Source: Vicinamibacteria bacterium
Lineage (GTDB): Bacteria > Acidobacteriota > Vicinamibacteria > Vicinamibacterales > UBA8438
Assembly (NCBI GenBank): GCA_022821235.1
Contig: JAJEEA010000013.1
Span: 1 to 52,948 of the forward strand
Length of the DNA stretch: 52,948 bases
Direction: 5' to 3'
The position numbers and the translations under genes were made by a program. Shown here piece by piece: positions 34,588 through 42,587 of this stretch (positions are counted from its first letter, which is position 1; every line of letters begins with the position of its first letter). Below the pieces are notes generated by a model. It did no database searches. It saw nothing but the letters and a program-made list of their open reading frames with translations, and was not told the DNA's origin.

Positions 34588-34839
34588 ATGTCCATCACGT
34601 TGACTGTTACCGCCAAGGGACAGGTCACCCTGCGCAAGGAGGCGCTGGATCACTTGGGGGCGCGGCCGGGCGACAAGGTGGACGTGGATCTGCTCGAGGA
34701 CGGATGCCTGCGGCTCCGCGCGAAGCGGGGGACGCCGTCTTCGGCCGTCTTCGGCATGCTCGCGCGACCGGGAACGGCACCGCGATCCATCGAGGATCTG
34801 ATCGAGGCGGCCGCCGCGGGATGGGCGGGAGAGGCGTGA
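34588..34839 (+). CDS. AbrB/SpoVT-type antitoxin (VapB-like)
   Basis: The protein has 83 residues. The swapped-hairpin DNA-binding fold is clear: TLTVTAKGQVTLRKEALDHLGARPGDKVDVDLLEDGCLRLRA. The C-terminal tail (FGMLARPGTAPRSIEDLIEAAAAGWAGEA) is the usual toxin-neutralising part in VapBC-type pairs. ATG 34588 lies 10 bp after the DUF1552 stop. The expected PIN toxin downstream exists only as a stump, so this antitoxin is probably orphaned. Confidence 0.9.
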   Translation: MSITLTVTAKGQVTLRKEALDHLGARPGDKVDVDLLEDGCLRLRAKRGTPSSAVFGMLARPGTAPRSIEDLIEAAAAGWAGEA

Positions 34840-34872
34840 GGAACGCCCGCCGACACGAACATCCTGTTGCCG
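34836..34872 (+). pseudogene. vapC (PIN-domain toxin) 5' stump
   Basis: A GTG overlapping the antitoxin stop (GTGA, 34836) begins VRNA. After a small deletion the frame gives ADTNILLP (34849-34872), the invariant PIN start containing the first catalytic Asp. Nothing PIN-like follows; the sequence passes into the promoter of the DUF4143 gene. The toxin was therefore frameshifted and deleted, presumably when the next gene arrived. Confidence 0.72.
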
Positions 34873-34892
34873 GCGCCTGTGGTGATTTGTCC

Positions 34893-34940
34893 TTTACCTG
34901 GTGACAGATTCTCGTATATTGTCACTTTGGTAGTGACAAT
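34893..34940 (+). promoter_or_regulatory. AT-rich promoter with a perfect inverted-repeat operator
   Basis: TTTACC (34893-34898) and TATATT (34915-34920) are 16 bp apart. They are followed by ATTGTCAC (34918-34925), 7 nt, then GTGACAAT (34933-34940), an exact 8-bp inverted repeat. A further GTGACA half-site lies at 34901. The second arm includes the GTG start of the next gene, so a bound repressor would block transcription and initiation. Confidence 0.7.
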
Positions 34941-36252
34941 TTCCCGCGAGATCCTGCGCGCCAAGCTTGAAGAGTCGCTGGCCAGCCCGGCTCGGCGCCT
35001 GACGCGCCGGGACGTGCGGCTTCCCGCCATCCCCGGCAAGGCGTTCGCCGTCATCGGCGTGCGGCGTAGCGGCAAGACGTCGTTCCTGGCGCAGTGCCGG
35101 GCCGCACGCCTCGCCGCGGGCGCCCTCCCCGAGTCCCAGTTGCTGCTTCTGCTCGAGGACGAGCGGCTCGCCGGCCTCACCGTCGCCGACCTCGGCTGGC
35201 TGCTCGACGAGCACGTCCGCCGGTTTCCGCACCTCGAGGCGGCGGACGGCGTCACCGTGTACCTGGACGAGGTCCAGGTCGTGCCGGGGTGGGAGGGGCT
35301 GGTCCGCCGGCTGATGGACACCGGCGGGGTCGAGTTCTTCGTCACCGGTTCCTCGGCCCGCCTCCTGAGCCGGGAGGTGGCGACCAGCCTGCGCGGCCGG
35401 GCGATGGAGGTACTGGTCCATCCCTTCAGCTTCCGGGAAGCGTTGCGCCACACCGGGGACGAGCCGGCCGCGCCGGCCGGGGCGGGGACATGGTCGGCCG
35501 CGGCGCTCGACGCGCGCCTGCGGCGCTATCTCGTCGACGGGGGTTTTCCCGAGGCGCAGAGCGCGGACCCGCGCGACCGGAACGCCCTGCTCGCCGGCTA
35601 CGTCGACGTGGTCGTCCTGCGCGACGTTATCGACCGGCACGCGGTCACCAACCCGCTCGCGCTGCGCTGGCTGCAGCGGCAGTTGCTGGCGCACCCCGGC
35701 GGCGCCTTCTCGGTCAAGAAGCACTACGACACCCTGCGTTCGCAGGGCGTCCGGGTCGGCAAGGACACCCTGCACGCCTACCTCGGCTACCTGGAGGACG
35801 CCTTTCTCGTCCGCACCGTCTCGCTGCACGCCGCCTCGGAACGGCAGCGGATGGTCAATCCCCGGAAGGCCTACCCCGTGGACCCGGGGCTGATCTCGCT
35901 CTTCGCCCGGAGCGGCCGCACCCACCCCGGCCGGGCCCTGGAGACCGCCGTCCTGCTGGAGCTGGAGCGGCGCGGCTGGGAGGTCTCCTACCTGCGCACG
36001 GCCGAGGGGTGGGAGGTCGATTTCTTCGCGCACCGGCCGGGAGAGGCGCCGCTGCTCGTGCAGGTCTGTCTCGACACCGCCGCCGACGCGACCTGGGAGC
36101 GGGAGGTGCGCGCGCTCCAATCGGCGGGCGGGGCCTACGGCGATGCGCGCCTCCTTCTCGTAACCCTCGACGCTTCCCCCCCGCCGCGCCCGCTTCCCGA
36201 CCGCATCGTCTGGGCCCCGGCCGCCCGCTGGCTGCTGGAGGACGGGGACTGA
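34933..36252 (+). CDS. AAA ATPase with DUF4143 C-terminal domain
   Basis: The protein has 439 residues. Walker A is GVRRSGKTS (~38-46), Walker B TVYLDEVQVVPGWEGLVRRLMD. Also present are FFVTGSSARLLSREVATSLRGRAMEVLVHPFSF and a C-terminal restriction-endonuclease-like DUF4143 region (GRALETAVLLELERRGWEVSYLRT, VDFFAHRPG). These ATPases are widespread, frequently transferred and of unknown role. The start could be GTG 34933 or TTG 34927, both inside the inverted-repeat operator. The AT-rich upstream DNA contrasts with the host. It is flanked on both sides by decayed toxin-antitoxin genes. Confidence 0.88.
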   Translation: MTISREILRAKLEESLASPARRLTRRDVRLPAIPGKAFAVIGVRRSGKTSFLAQCRAARLAAGALPESQLLLLLEDERLAGLTVADLGWLLDEHVRRFPHLEAADGVTVYLDEVQVVPGWEGLVRRLMDTGGVEFFVTGSSARLLSREVATSLRGRAMEVLVHPFSFREALRHTGDEPAAPAGAGTWSAAALDARLRRYLVDGGFPEAQSADPRDRNALLAGYVDVVVLRDVIDRHAVTNPLALRWLQRQLLAHPGGAFSVKKHYDTLRSQGVRVGKDTLHAYLGYLEDAFLVRTVSLHAASERQRMVNPRKAYPVDPGLISLFARSGRTHPGRALETAVLLELERRGWEVSYLRTAEGWEVDFFAHRPGEAPLLVQVCLDTAADATWEREVRALQSAGGAYGDARLLLVTLDASPPPRPLPDRIVWAPAARWLLEDGD

Positions 36253-36436
36253 TCGAGTTCGAGCCCGACCTCGACCTGTTTCGCGGCGAGTTCGTGGGAC
36301 TGAACGATGTGGACTTCTGTGCGCGGGACCTCGCCGGGCTGAGGCGCGAGCGCGCGGCGTCGCTTCGGGTCTTCTCGACTTGTGCCGGGAAGGCGTCGAG
36401 CTCCGGCGAACCACGGAGTTCTCTCCTGCCGGATGA
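36249..36436 (+). pseudogene. HicB-type antitoxin remnant, frameshifted
   Basis: Starting inside the end of the ATPase gene, one frame reads LIEFEPDLDLFRGEF, then VDFCARDLAGLRRE and ASLRVF. After a shift near 36371 the next frame gives LDLCREGVELRRTTEFSPAG and a stop. This is the HicB pseudo-RNase H-like fold (E/D-rich strand, then helix SLxxFLDxCxExG). The normal N-terminal strand (KYKGYxxxI) is missing and no HicA is adjacent. It is a clear fossil rather than a functional gene. Confidence 0.68.
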
Positions 36437-36461
36437 GATAGCATGATGGCGAAGGTGCAGC

Positions 36462-36728
36462 GTGACCCATCCTGCCAACGAAGCCGACCTCCTTCGTCGC
36501 ATCACCGCGAACCCGGACATCTTCGGCGGCAAGCCCATCATCCGGAACCGCCGCTTGGCGGTCGAGCATGTGCTCGGGATGTTGGCGGCCGGCGACACTC
36601 CTGAGATCCTCCTGCAGGGCTACCCGTGGCTGGAGCCCGACGACATCCGTGCATGCCTGGTGTACGCGAGGCGCCTGGTCGGGCACGAACGCATTGAGTT
36701 GCCGCTCGTCGAGTCTGCGGAAACGTGA
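36462..36728 (+). CDS. DUF433 antitoxin-like protein
   Basis: An 88-residue protein. The DUF433 core is RITANPDIFGGKPIIRNRRLAVEHVLGMLAAGDTPEILLQGYPWLEPDDIRACLVYARR, a winged-helix-like DNA-binding domain. It is the usual antitoxin partner of DUF5615 PIN-like toxins. GTG 36462 has AAGGTG 5 bases upstream. The stop overlaps the toxin start as GTGA, so the pair is co-translated with antitoxin first. Confidence 0.93.
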   Translation: MTHPANEADLLRRITANPDIFGGKPIIRNRRLAVEHVLGMLAAGDTPEILLQGYPWLEPDDIRACLVYARRLVGHERIELPLVESAET

Positions 36729-37087
36729 AGGTCCTGCTCGATGCTTGTGTTTGGGGCGGCGCCGCGTCCGCCCTGCGCTCCGCGGGGCACGATGTCGACT
36801 GGGTCGGGGGTTGGTCGGCCGATCCGGGCGATGAGGGCATACTCGCCACGGCAAGCGCGCGGGGGCAGGTCCTGGTGACGCTCGACAAGGACTTCGGTGA
36901 GCTGGCTGTCGTGCATCGACGTCAACATTGCGGAATCGTTCGGTTGGTGAACCTGAGCGCGCGGAGTCAGGGACATGCGTGCGCGGCCGTGCTCCGGCGT
37001 TACGGCGAGGAGCTCGCCCGTGGCGCAATCGTGACGGCGGACCCCCAGCGCGTACGGATCCGACCACCGGAGACCGGGCGCGGATGA
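36725..37087 (+). CDS. DUF5615 PIN-like toxin
   Basis: A 120-residue protein. The PIN-like (Mut7-C-related) ribonuclease fold has VKVLLDACVWGGAASALRSAGHDV, with the first catalytic Asp, and ATASARGQVLVTLDKDFGELAVV with the D-x-D-F motif. It is the toxin half of the pair with the upstream DUF433 protein. The GTG start overlaps the antitoxin stop. Length and motifs look intact, so it is probably functional, unlike the two decayed systems next to it. Confidence 0.92.
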   Translation: MKVLLDACVWGGAASALRSAGHDVDWVGGWSADPGDEGILATASARGQVLVTLDKDFGELAVVHRRQHCGIVRLVNLSARSQGHACAAVLRRYGEELARGAIVTADPQRVRIRPPETGRG

Positions 37088-37158
37088 AGACGACGGCTCG
37101 TCGACGGTCCGCCGCCGAGCCGATCGGTGATTCGGTTCGGCGGCGACCGGATGGGCTG

Positions 37159-38142
37159 CTACGGCTGGTTCGAGGCGTTCAACTCGATGTTGCGCTGTCC
37201 CCCGAGCATCAACGGCATCGAGTAGTTGCCCTCGTGGCAGGCGTACTCGAACATCGGCTCGGGGTTCAGGGCCAGCGGCACCGACGCCGTCCACGGGCTC
37301 GTCCATGTCTCCGGGTCGGTGACCGTGAACTCGTAGTTCAGGGTGTCGGCGTCGACGCGGGTCAGCCGCTCGACGAGCCGCGCGCCCTCGGTGGTGTTCC
37401 GCCAGCGCCGCTTGGCGTCGAAGTTGCGGGTCTCGATGACGAGGGTGTCGCCCTCCCAGCGGCCGCGCGAGTCGCCCGACCACTGCCGGACGTCGGGGTC
37501 GAGCCGCGGCCGGCCGTCGAGGGGGACGATGCGCGCGGTGTGCACCATCTCGGTGACGATGACCACGTGGTCGGGCGTCTGGAAGAGCTGCATGTTGTTG
37601 TTGTAGGCGCTCGGCGTGAACGGCGGGCCCGCGTTGAAGCCGAGGATGCAGCGCACGCCCGCGCTGAAGTCCTCCCACGAGCCGGCCGGGTTCTCGCGCA
37701 GGTGGTCGCGCCGCTCGTCCGCGCGCCGCTGCGCGTCCGCGGTCATCGCCGGCATCCGGCCGTTCGGCGGCCAGGTGATGAGCGAGGTGCGGCGGGTCTC
37801 GACCGCGCGCAGCCCCCGGTCCATCCAGAAGTTGTTGTAGCCGCCGACGCTCCCGCCCGCCTCGGTCCGGCGCGGGGCCGCTTCCCACAGGCGGACGTCG
37901 CGGGCCACCGCGTTCTGCTCCAGCTCGGCCGCTTCTTCCTCGGTCAGGAACTCGCGGTCGGCGAGGTCCTCGGGCCGCTGCAGCGGCGTGATGCTGCGGA
38001 AGTCCCACACGCCCTGGAGGTCCGGCCGTCCCCACGCCGTTCGCGGGGCCTCGTCCTGGGCCAGCGCGAGGGCGGGCGCGAGCGACCCGACCGCGAACAC
38101 GAGCGCCGCGACGCCGACGGACCTGCGACAGCGTTGACTCAT
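37159..38142 (-). CDS. Secreted hypothetical protein of acidobacterial type
   Basis: A 327-residue protein with a signal peptide (MSQRCRRSVGVAALVFAVGSLAPALALAQ). It is followed by PRTAWGRPDLQGVWDFRSITPLQRPEDLADREFLTEEEAAELE, a sequence type occurring in many copies in Acidobacteriota and Gemmatimonadetes genomes without known function. It ends in a beta-rich region (RGRWEGDTLVIETRNFDAKRRW; EYACHEGNYSMPLMLGGQR). ATG 38142 gives a clean signal peptide. It is divergent from the BON gene. Confidence 0.85.
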   Translation of the reverse strand: MSQRCRRSVGVAALVFAVGSLAPALALAQDEAPRTAWGRPDLQGVWDFRSITPLQRPEDLADREFLTEEEAAELEQNAVARDVRLWEAAPRRTEAGGSVGGYNNFWMDRGLRAVETRRTSLITWPPNGRMPAMTADAQRRADERRDHLRENPAGSWEDFSAGVRCILGFNAGPPFTPSAYNNNMQLFQTPDHVVIVTEMVHTARIVPLDGRPRLDPDVRQWSGDSRGRWEGDTLVIETRNFDAKRRWRNTTEGARLVERLTRVDADTLNYEFTVTDPETWTSPWTASVPLALNPEPMFEYACHEGNYSMPLMLGGQRNIELNASNQP

Positions 38143-38454
38143 GTCAGCCTCCCCTGGTAACGGATGCGCCTCCATCATAGCAGTCCGCCTGCCCCCTGAC
38201 CCGGCTCGGCCCGGCTCGGCCTCCGGTCCGTGCGTGCAGTGTCCACTCGGGAGGACGTTCGGCGCTCCGCGGTTGCGTGCACACTCCATGAAGTCCCCTT
38301 TGGCTGCAATGGGATACGAGGACTTTGTCTTCACGCCAGAGTTGGCACGCTTCATGCTTTCCATGGGTTCAGTCAGGAACGCCGCCGCGGCTCGGGGCCT
38401 CGGCCTTCCGGTTTGGCGCGGCGGTCCGATGTCTCGGAGGAATCGGAGGAGAGC
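38143..38454. other. 312-bp divergent intergenic region with a less GC-rich patch
   Basis: Between 38285 and 38375 the base composition is clearly less GC-rich than its surroundings. The patch reads in one frame as MGYEDFVFTPELARFMLSMG, a fragment I cannot assign. The patch also contains a sigma-54-like promoter. Confidence 0.5.
38342..38358 (+). promoter_or_regulatory. Possible sigma-54 promoter of the BON gene
   Basis: TTGGCACGCTTCATGCT matches TGGCACG-N4-TTGCW with one change (A for T in the -12 box). GG and GC are 12 bp apart. It lies about 100 bp upstream of the ATG. Confidence 0.45.
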
Positions 38455-39255
38455 ATGAGAGTGACGGTTCGCAGGCGAGTGGGTCGAGTGGGTATCGCGG
38501 GAATGACGGCGGGGATGCTGGCGTTGACGCTGGTCGCGACGGGCGCCGCGGCGAACGACACGGACGACGCGCTGCGGCAGGCGGTGGAGCGCCGGCTCGC
38601 GGACGAGGCGGCGGTGGGGGACCGGGTGGAGGTCGCCGTCCGCGGCGGCGAGGTCACCCTGGCCGGCACACTGGCGACGCTCTGGGACAAGGAGTGGGCG
38701 ATCGAGCGGGCGCGGGGGACCCGCGGCGTGCGCGACGTCATGAGCGACCTGATCGTCGCGATGCCCGAGACCGACAAGGAGCTCGGCAACGCGGTGGGGC
38801 AGGCCATCGTGCGCTATCCCTACTACTCGGTGTTCGACTACGTGGACGTCACCGTCGAGAACGGCGTGGTGACGCTGCGCGGCGACGTGACCGCGCGCCC
38901 CGACAAGCCGGCCGACCTCTACGAGCGCATCGCGAAGGTGCGCGGGGTGCAGGCGATCGTCGACGAGCTCGAGGTCCTGTCGCCGGGCATCCACGACGAG
39001 GGGCTACGCTACCGCATCGCCCGGGCGCTGTTCGGCCACCCGCAGTTCGACCGCTACCTCGGGCTGGCGCCCCGGATGTCGATCATCGTCCGCAACGGCT
39101 ACGTGACGCTGAAGGGGGTGGTGTTCGACCAGGCGGACAGGATTCTCGCGGAGAGCATCGCCCGCCGGGCCTACGGCGTGGTCCGGGTGACCAACGAGCT
39201 GGAGACCCGGCAGGAGCTCCTCGAGGCGAGGCGGCGCGAGGAGTCCGCGCCGTAG
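38455..39255 (+). CDS. Triple BON-domain periplasmic protein
   Basis: A 266-residue protein. A signal peptide (to ~33, ATGAAAND) is followed by three BON domains. The first is LRQAVERRLADEAAVGDRVEVAVRGGEVTLAGTL; the second starts at LGNAVGQAIVRYPYYSVFDYVDVTVENGVVTLRGDV; the third contains IARALFGHPQFDRYLGLAPRMSIIVRNGYVTLKGVV. BON domains bind phospholipid, and OsmY-like proteins protect the envelope under stress. Start ATG 38455 has a strong duplicated GGAGGAATCGGAGGAGAGC ribosome-binding region. Sigma-54-type control is possible from the upstream site. Confidence 0.93.
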   Translation: MRVTVRRRVGRVGIAGMTAGMLALTLVATGAAANDTDDALRQAVERRLADEAAVGDRVEVAVRGGEVTLAGTLATLWDKEWAIERARGTRGVRDVMSDLIVAMPETDKELGNAVGQAIVRYPYYSVFDYVDVTVENGVVTLRGDVTARPDKPADLYERIAKVRGVQAIVDELEVLSPGIHDEGLRYRIARALFGHPQFDRYLGLAPRMSIIVRNGYVTLKGVVFDQADRILAESIARRAYGVVRVTNELETRQELLEARRREESAP

Positions 39256-39400
39256 GCGGGGGCGGGCTCCCGCCGGGAGCGGCGGGGCGGCCGGGGCCCG
39301 AGGCGACCGCTTCTCCGTCCAGCCGATTGCGCCGGCCCCGGGTCCATGCCCGGAGCCGGCGCCGTCACGTCTTCGCGGCCGTACCTTTCTCCGAACGGCG

Positions 39401-40429
39401 CTACTCGACGCCTTCCATCAGGTAGTCGACGAGCGCGGGCACGATGATGTCCGGCCGCTCCAGGTGCGGCACGTGACCCAGCCCGGGAAAGAGCAGCACG
39501 CGGCCGTTGCCGTTCGGGACGGTGTCGGCCAGCACCTGCATCCGCTCCTGGAAGACCTCCGCCGGACCGAGCAGCAGATCCTCCGCGCCCCCGAAGGCGA
39601 GCGTCGGCACGTGGACATGCGGCCAGTCGTAGACGACCGGGTCCTAGTAGAGCATCTGGCTGATGATCGACTGCACCATGGCGAGCCGCGGATAGTCGGA
39701 GCTGAGGGTCCACGACGAGCGGATGCGGGTGTAGAGCTCGAACTTGTCGTTCCAGGCCGACGGGTCGTGCCCGACGTACCGGCTGAGGCTGCGGCGGGTG
39801 CTCTGGTAGTCGGTCCGGAGGGTCCGCTCGTAGATCTGATCGACCGGCGTCATCGGGCGGTTGAACCGGTTGTCGGAGAGGCCGATGGGGTTGTAGATGA
39901 CCAGCCGCTCGACCGAGTCGGGATACTGCGTGGTGAACCGCGTCGCGAGCATGCCGCCCATCGAGTGGCCGACCGCCATCACCTTGTCGATCCCCTCGTG
40001 CTCGAGGACGAGCTGCGTGTTCCGCGCCTGCGTGTTGAAGTTGTAGGGCGCGATGGGCTTCGACGACTTGCCGTACCCGATCTGGTCCGGGACGACGACG
40101 CGGAACCCGGCGTCGGTCAGCCCGTCGATGATGTCGCCGAAGTAGAAGCCGCCGAAGTTGTTGCCGTGCATCAGCATGACCACGTGGCCGTTGGCCGTGC
40201 CGGTCGGCGCGATGTCCATGTAGGAGATGCGCACGTCCTGGCCGTAGACGCTGATGTCGAGATACTTGCTCGGGGCCGGATACGGGCACTCGTCGCAGGT
40301 GATGCTGCCGGGCGCGATGTCCGTCGGCGTCGGCACCGGCGGCAGAATGTCGCGGCCCTGGGCGCCGGCGGCGGCCGCCATACCGAGAATCACGAGCATC
40401 GAGGCGAGTGTTCTGACGTGAATGGGCAT
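39401..40429 (-). pseudogene. Secreted alpha/beta hydrolase interrupted by an in-frame amber codon
   Basis: A signal peptide (MPIHVRTLASMLVILGMAAAAGAQG) is followed by an alpha/beta hydrolase. Features are the oxyanion region LMHGNNFGGFYFG, nucleophile GHSMGG (Ser156) and, further on, FGGAEDLLLGPAEVF and the catalytic His in FPGLGHVPHLE. At 39644-39646 codon 262 is TAG (QMLY-stop-DPVVYDWPHVHVPTLA). The same frame continues for 80 more codons with normal family sequence to the stop at 39401. Truncation removes the catalytic Asp/His part. ATG 40429 has AGGA upstream. It is either a recent nonsense mutation or a sequencing/assembly error. Confidence 0.85.
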
Positions 40430-40751
40430 GAATCCTGCTCCGTGGTCTAGAGGTGTCGGAAATGTACCCTCCGGGGGCACGGGGACGGAAGTCCGGGGAA
40501 GACGAATCCCGCGTCCACCCCAATGATACCGGCATCTTGCGGTGTCCTGCGGAGCGCCTTGCCCTCTGCGGACACCGGCCCGCCCATCGTCGCCTGCGGC
40601 TCCGCCGGGCGCCCAACCAACCCTGCCAGTGTCCTGGCCGTGAAGTTCTCGAAAGCCGTTGAATCTCCGCAAGACACTGCAAAAAAAGGAGTAATGCCGC
40701 GCAGAGTCGTTCCGTGAACGACGGCTCGGGACACCGGGAGTCTGCACCGTT
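40430..40751. other. 322-bp intergenic region with REP-like copies E and F
   Basis: Besides the two elements it contains GTCGTTCCGTGAACGAC (around 40707-40723), a perfect 7-bp hairpin with a 3-nt loop. An A7 run at 40681 would read as a T7 run in transcripts of the minus-strand PQQ-like gene, a plausible terminator region. No gene is seen. Confidence 0.6.
40578..40680 (-). repeat. REP-like element copy E, alternative hairpin
   Basis: The family tail is complete (minus strand GGCAGGGTTGGTTGGGCGCC, then GGCGGAGCCGCAGGCGACGA, then TGGGCGGGCC). The terminal stem is different: CAGTGTC (40627-40633) pairs with GACACTG (40673-40679) around a ~39-nt loop. Confidence 0.85.
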
Positions 40752-40767
40752 CTACGGCGTGGACTCC
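40737..40767 (-). repeat. REP-like element copy F, hairpin only
   Basis: GGAGTCTGCACCG, TTCTA, CGGCGTGGACTCC has the family stem without the tail. The stop codon and last codons (QEST) of the PQQ-like gene lie inside it. Confidence 0.78.
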
Positions 40768-42587
40768 TGGGCCTGTTCCGGCAGTGCGAACACGAACAGC
40801 GTGTTGCTGCCGCTCGGGGTCGTGAGCTCGGGGGTGAGCTGCAGGAAGCCCGTGCCCTGGGTGAGGCCGCCCGACCCCACCGCGAGGTACTGGCGCCCGC
40901 CGACGCCGAAGGTCATCGGCCGGCCGCTGACCGGCCCGTTCAGGATGGTCTGCCACAGCACCTCGCCGGTCTCGGCGTCGAACGCGCGGAACCGGCGGAC
41001 GACGTCGCCCGAGAAGAGCAGGTTGCCGCCCGTGGCGAGCACCGACCCGTAGATGGGGGCGCGCTGCTCGTAGAGCCAGAGGGTGTCGCCGGTCGACGCC
41101 GACACCGCCTCGAGGCGGCCCACCGGCGCCGTGTCGGGGTCGACGTCCGGCCGGTGGCGCACCTGCACGCGCACGTCGTAGCCGTCGCTCGGCCCCGCCA
41201 CCTCGACCGACATCGCGATGTCCATGCAGGCGTTGTTCAGCGGCATGTAGAGGGCGCCGGTGTCGGGGCGGTAGGCGCCCGACGGCTGGTTCTTGCCGCC
41301 GAGCAGGTGGGGGCACGCGAACGCCGGGTCCCGCACCGACACCGGCGCCGTCGACTCGTCGAACGACGGGCGTCCGGTCGCGAGGTCGAGCCCGGTCATG
41401 ATGTTCTGGTAGACGGTGGGCCGCGCCCACAGGAACTCGCCGGTGGCGGCGTCGAGCGTCCAGATGAGGCTGGTCTTGCCGGGGATGCCGGTGATGACCT
41501 TGCGCCGCTCGCCCGGGGTCACCGCGGGGTTGATCCACGGCACCGAGGCGGGGTTCGGCGACACCTCGGTCTCGACGATCATGCGCTCGTAGACGTGGTC
41601 GAGGTCCCAGTTGTCGCGGGGCAGGTGCTGGAAGTACCAGGCCATCTCGCCGGTGTCGGGGTCGAGGGCGAGGGTCGAGTTGGTGAAGAGCAGGTCCGCC
41701 TTGCCGGCCCCGCGCAGCGACTCGGGCAGGGGCGCCGGCGGCCCCGTCCCCCAGTAGACGAGGTGGAGATCGGGGTCGTAGCTGCCCACCATCCACGCCG
41801 AGGCGTGCCGCCGGGCGGCGCGGGGCAGGCCGCCCCACGTGTCGCCGCCGAACTGGTCGGGGGTGGCAGCGGTGTTGACGCGCCACAGCTCCTCGCCGCT
41901 GTCGACGTCGTGGGCGGTGATGAAGCAGCCGCCGGGGCGCGGGCTCGACGGGTTGCAGCGCGAGCCGTTGATGACCTTGCCGTTGACGATGGTCGGCCCC
42001 GCCGTCTGCGCCACCCGCTCGCGGTAGTCGGCCCGCTCGGTCTCCCACACGAGCTCGCCGGTGCGGGCGTCGAGGGCGACGATGTAGGCGTCGTTGGTGG
42101 CGAGGAAGATCTTGTCGCCGTAGATGGAGACGTTGCGGTAGCGGTAGCGGGTGCCCGTGACGTTGGCGATGTTCTCGGGCAGGTTGCGCCGGTACTGCCA
42201 CAGGAGGTCGCCGGTGGTCGCGTCGAGGGCCTGCACGATGTCCTCGACGTTGGCGAGGAACATCACGCCATTGTGTACGATGGGCTCGACCTCCTGGTAG
42301 CCCTCCTGCATGGCCCGCGACCAGACGAGCCGCAGCTCGCCGACGTTGCCGGCGTCGATCTGGTCGAGGGGGCTGTAGCCCCACAGGGCGTAGCCGTTGC
42401 GGAAGCCGATCCAGTTCTCGGGCGCCGGCTCACGCAGCATCGCGTCGGTGACGGGGACGAAGTCATCGAGCAGCTCGGGCACCGGCGCCGGCTCGGGCTG
42501 GGCCGAGGCGCCGGCCGGGAAGGCGAGCAGACTGACGCTCGCGAGCAGGGTGACGCCGAGGAGGAGCGCGCGCGGGCTGGTCACCAT
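40752..42587 (-). CDS. Secreted PQQ-dependent dehydrogenase-like quinoprotein
   Basis: A 611-residue protein. A signal peptide (to ~29) is followed by an eight-bladed propeller with repeated W-docking motifs: QALDATTGDLLWQYRR, VALDARTGELVWETER, HDVDSGEELWRVNT, WTLDAATGEFLWARP and RAFDAETGEVLWQTIL. NWDLDHVYE and NWIGFRNGYALWGYSPLDQI resemble quinoprotein ethanol/methanol dehydrogenases. The vicinal Cys pair of methanol dehydrogenase is not seen, and no fused cytochrome domain is present. ATG 42587 has AAGGTGG upstream. The mxaRSACKL-like cluster in the same window makes PQQ or metal loading plausible, but activity is inferred. Confidence 0.82.
   Translation of the reverse strand: MVTSPRALLLGVTLLASVSLLAFPAGASAQPEPAPVPELLDDFVPVTDAMLREPAPENWIGFRNGYALWGYSPLDQIDAGNVGELRLVWSRAMQEGYQEVEPIVHNGVMFLANVEDIVQALDATTGDLLWQYRRNLPENIANVTGTRYRYRNVSIYGDKIFLATNDAYIVALDARTGELVWETERADYRERVAQTAGPTIVNGKVINGSRCNPSSPRPGGCFITAHDVDSGEELWRVNTAATPDQFGGDTWGGLPRAARRHASAWMVGSYDPDLHLVYWGTGPPAPLPESLRGAGKADLLFTNSTLALDPDTGEMAWYFQHLPRDNWDLDHVYERMIVETEVSPNPASVPWINPAVTPGERRKVITGIPGKTSLIWTLDAATGEFLWARPTVYQNIMTGLDLATGRPSFDESTAPVSVRDPAFACPHLLGGKNQPSGAYRPDTGALYMPLNNACMDIAMSVEVAGPSDGYDVRVQVRHRPDVDPDTAPVGRLEAVSASTGDTLWLYEQRAPIYGSVLATGGNLLFSGDVVRRFRAFDAETGEVLWQTILNGPVSGRPMTFGVGGRQYLAVGSGGLTQGTGFLQLTPELTTPSGSNTLFVFALPEQAQESTP

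Noticed and set aside
39401-40429. Amber codon read as an amino acid (recoding or pyrrolysine)
   Set aside because: No downstream recoding structure is seen, the family has no special residue there, and TAG is used as a normal stop elsewhere in the window (for example at 40752 and 28097). A nonsense mutation is simpler.
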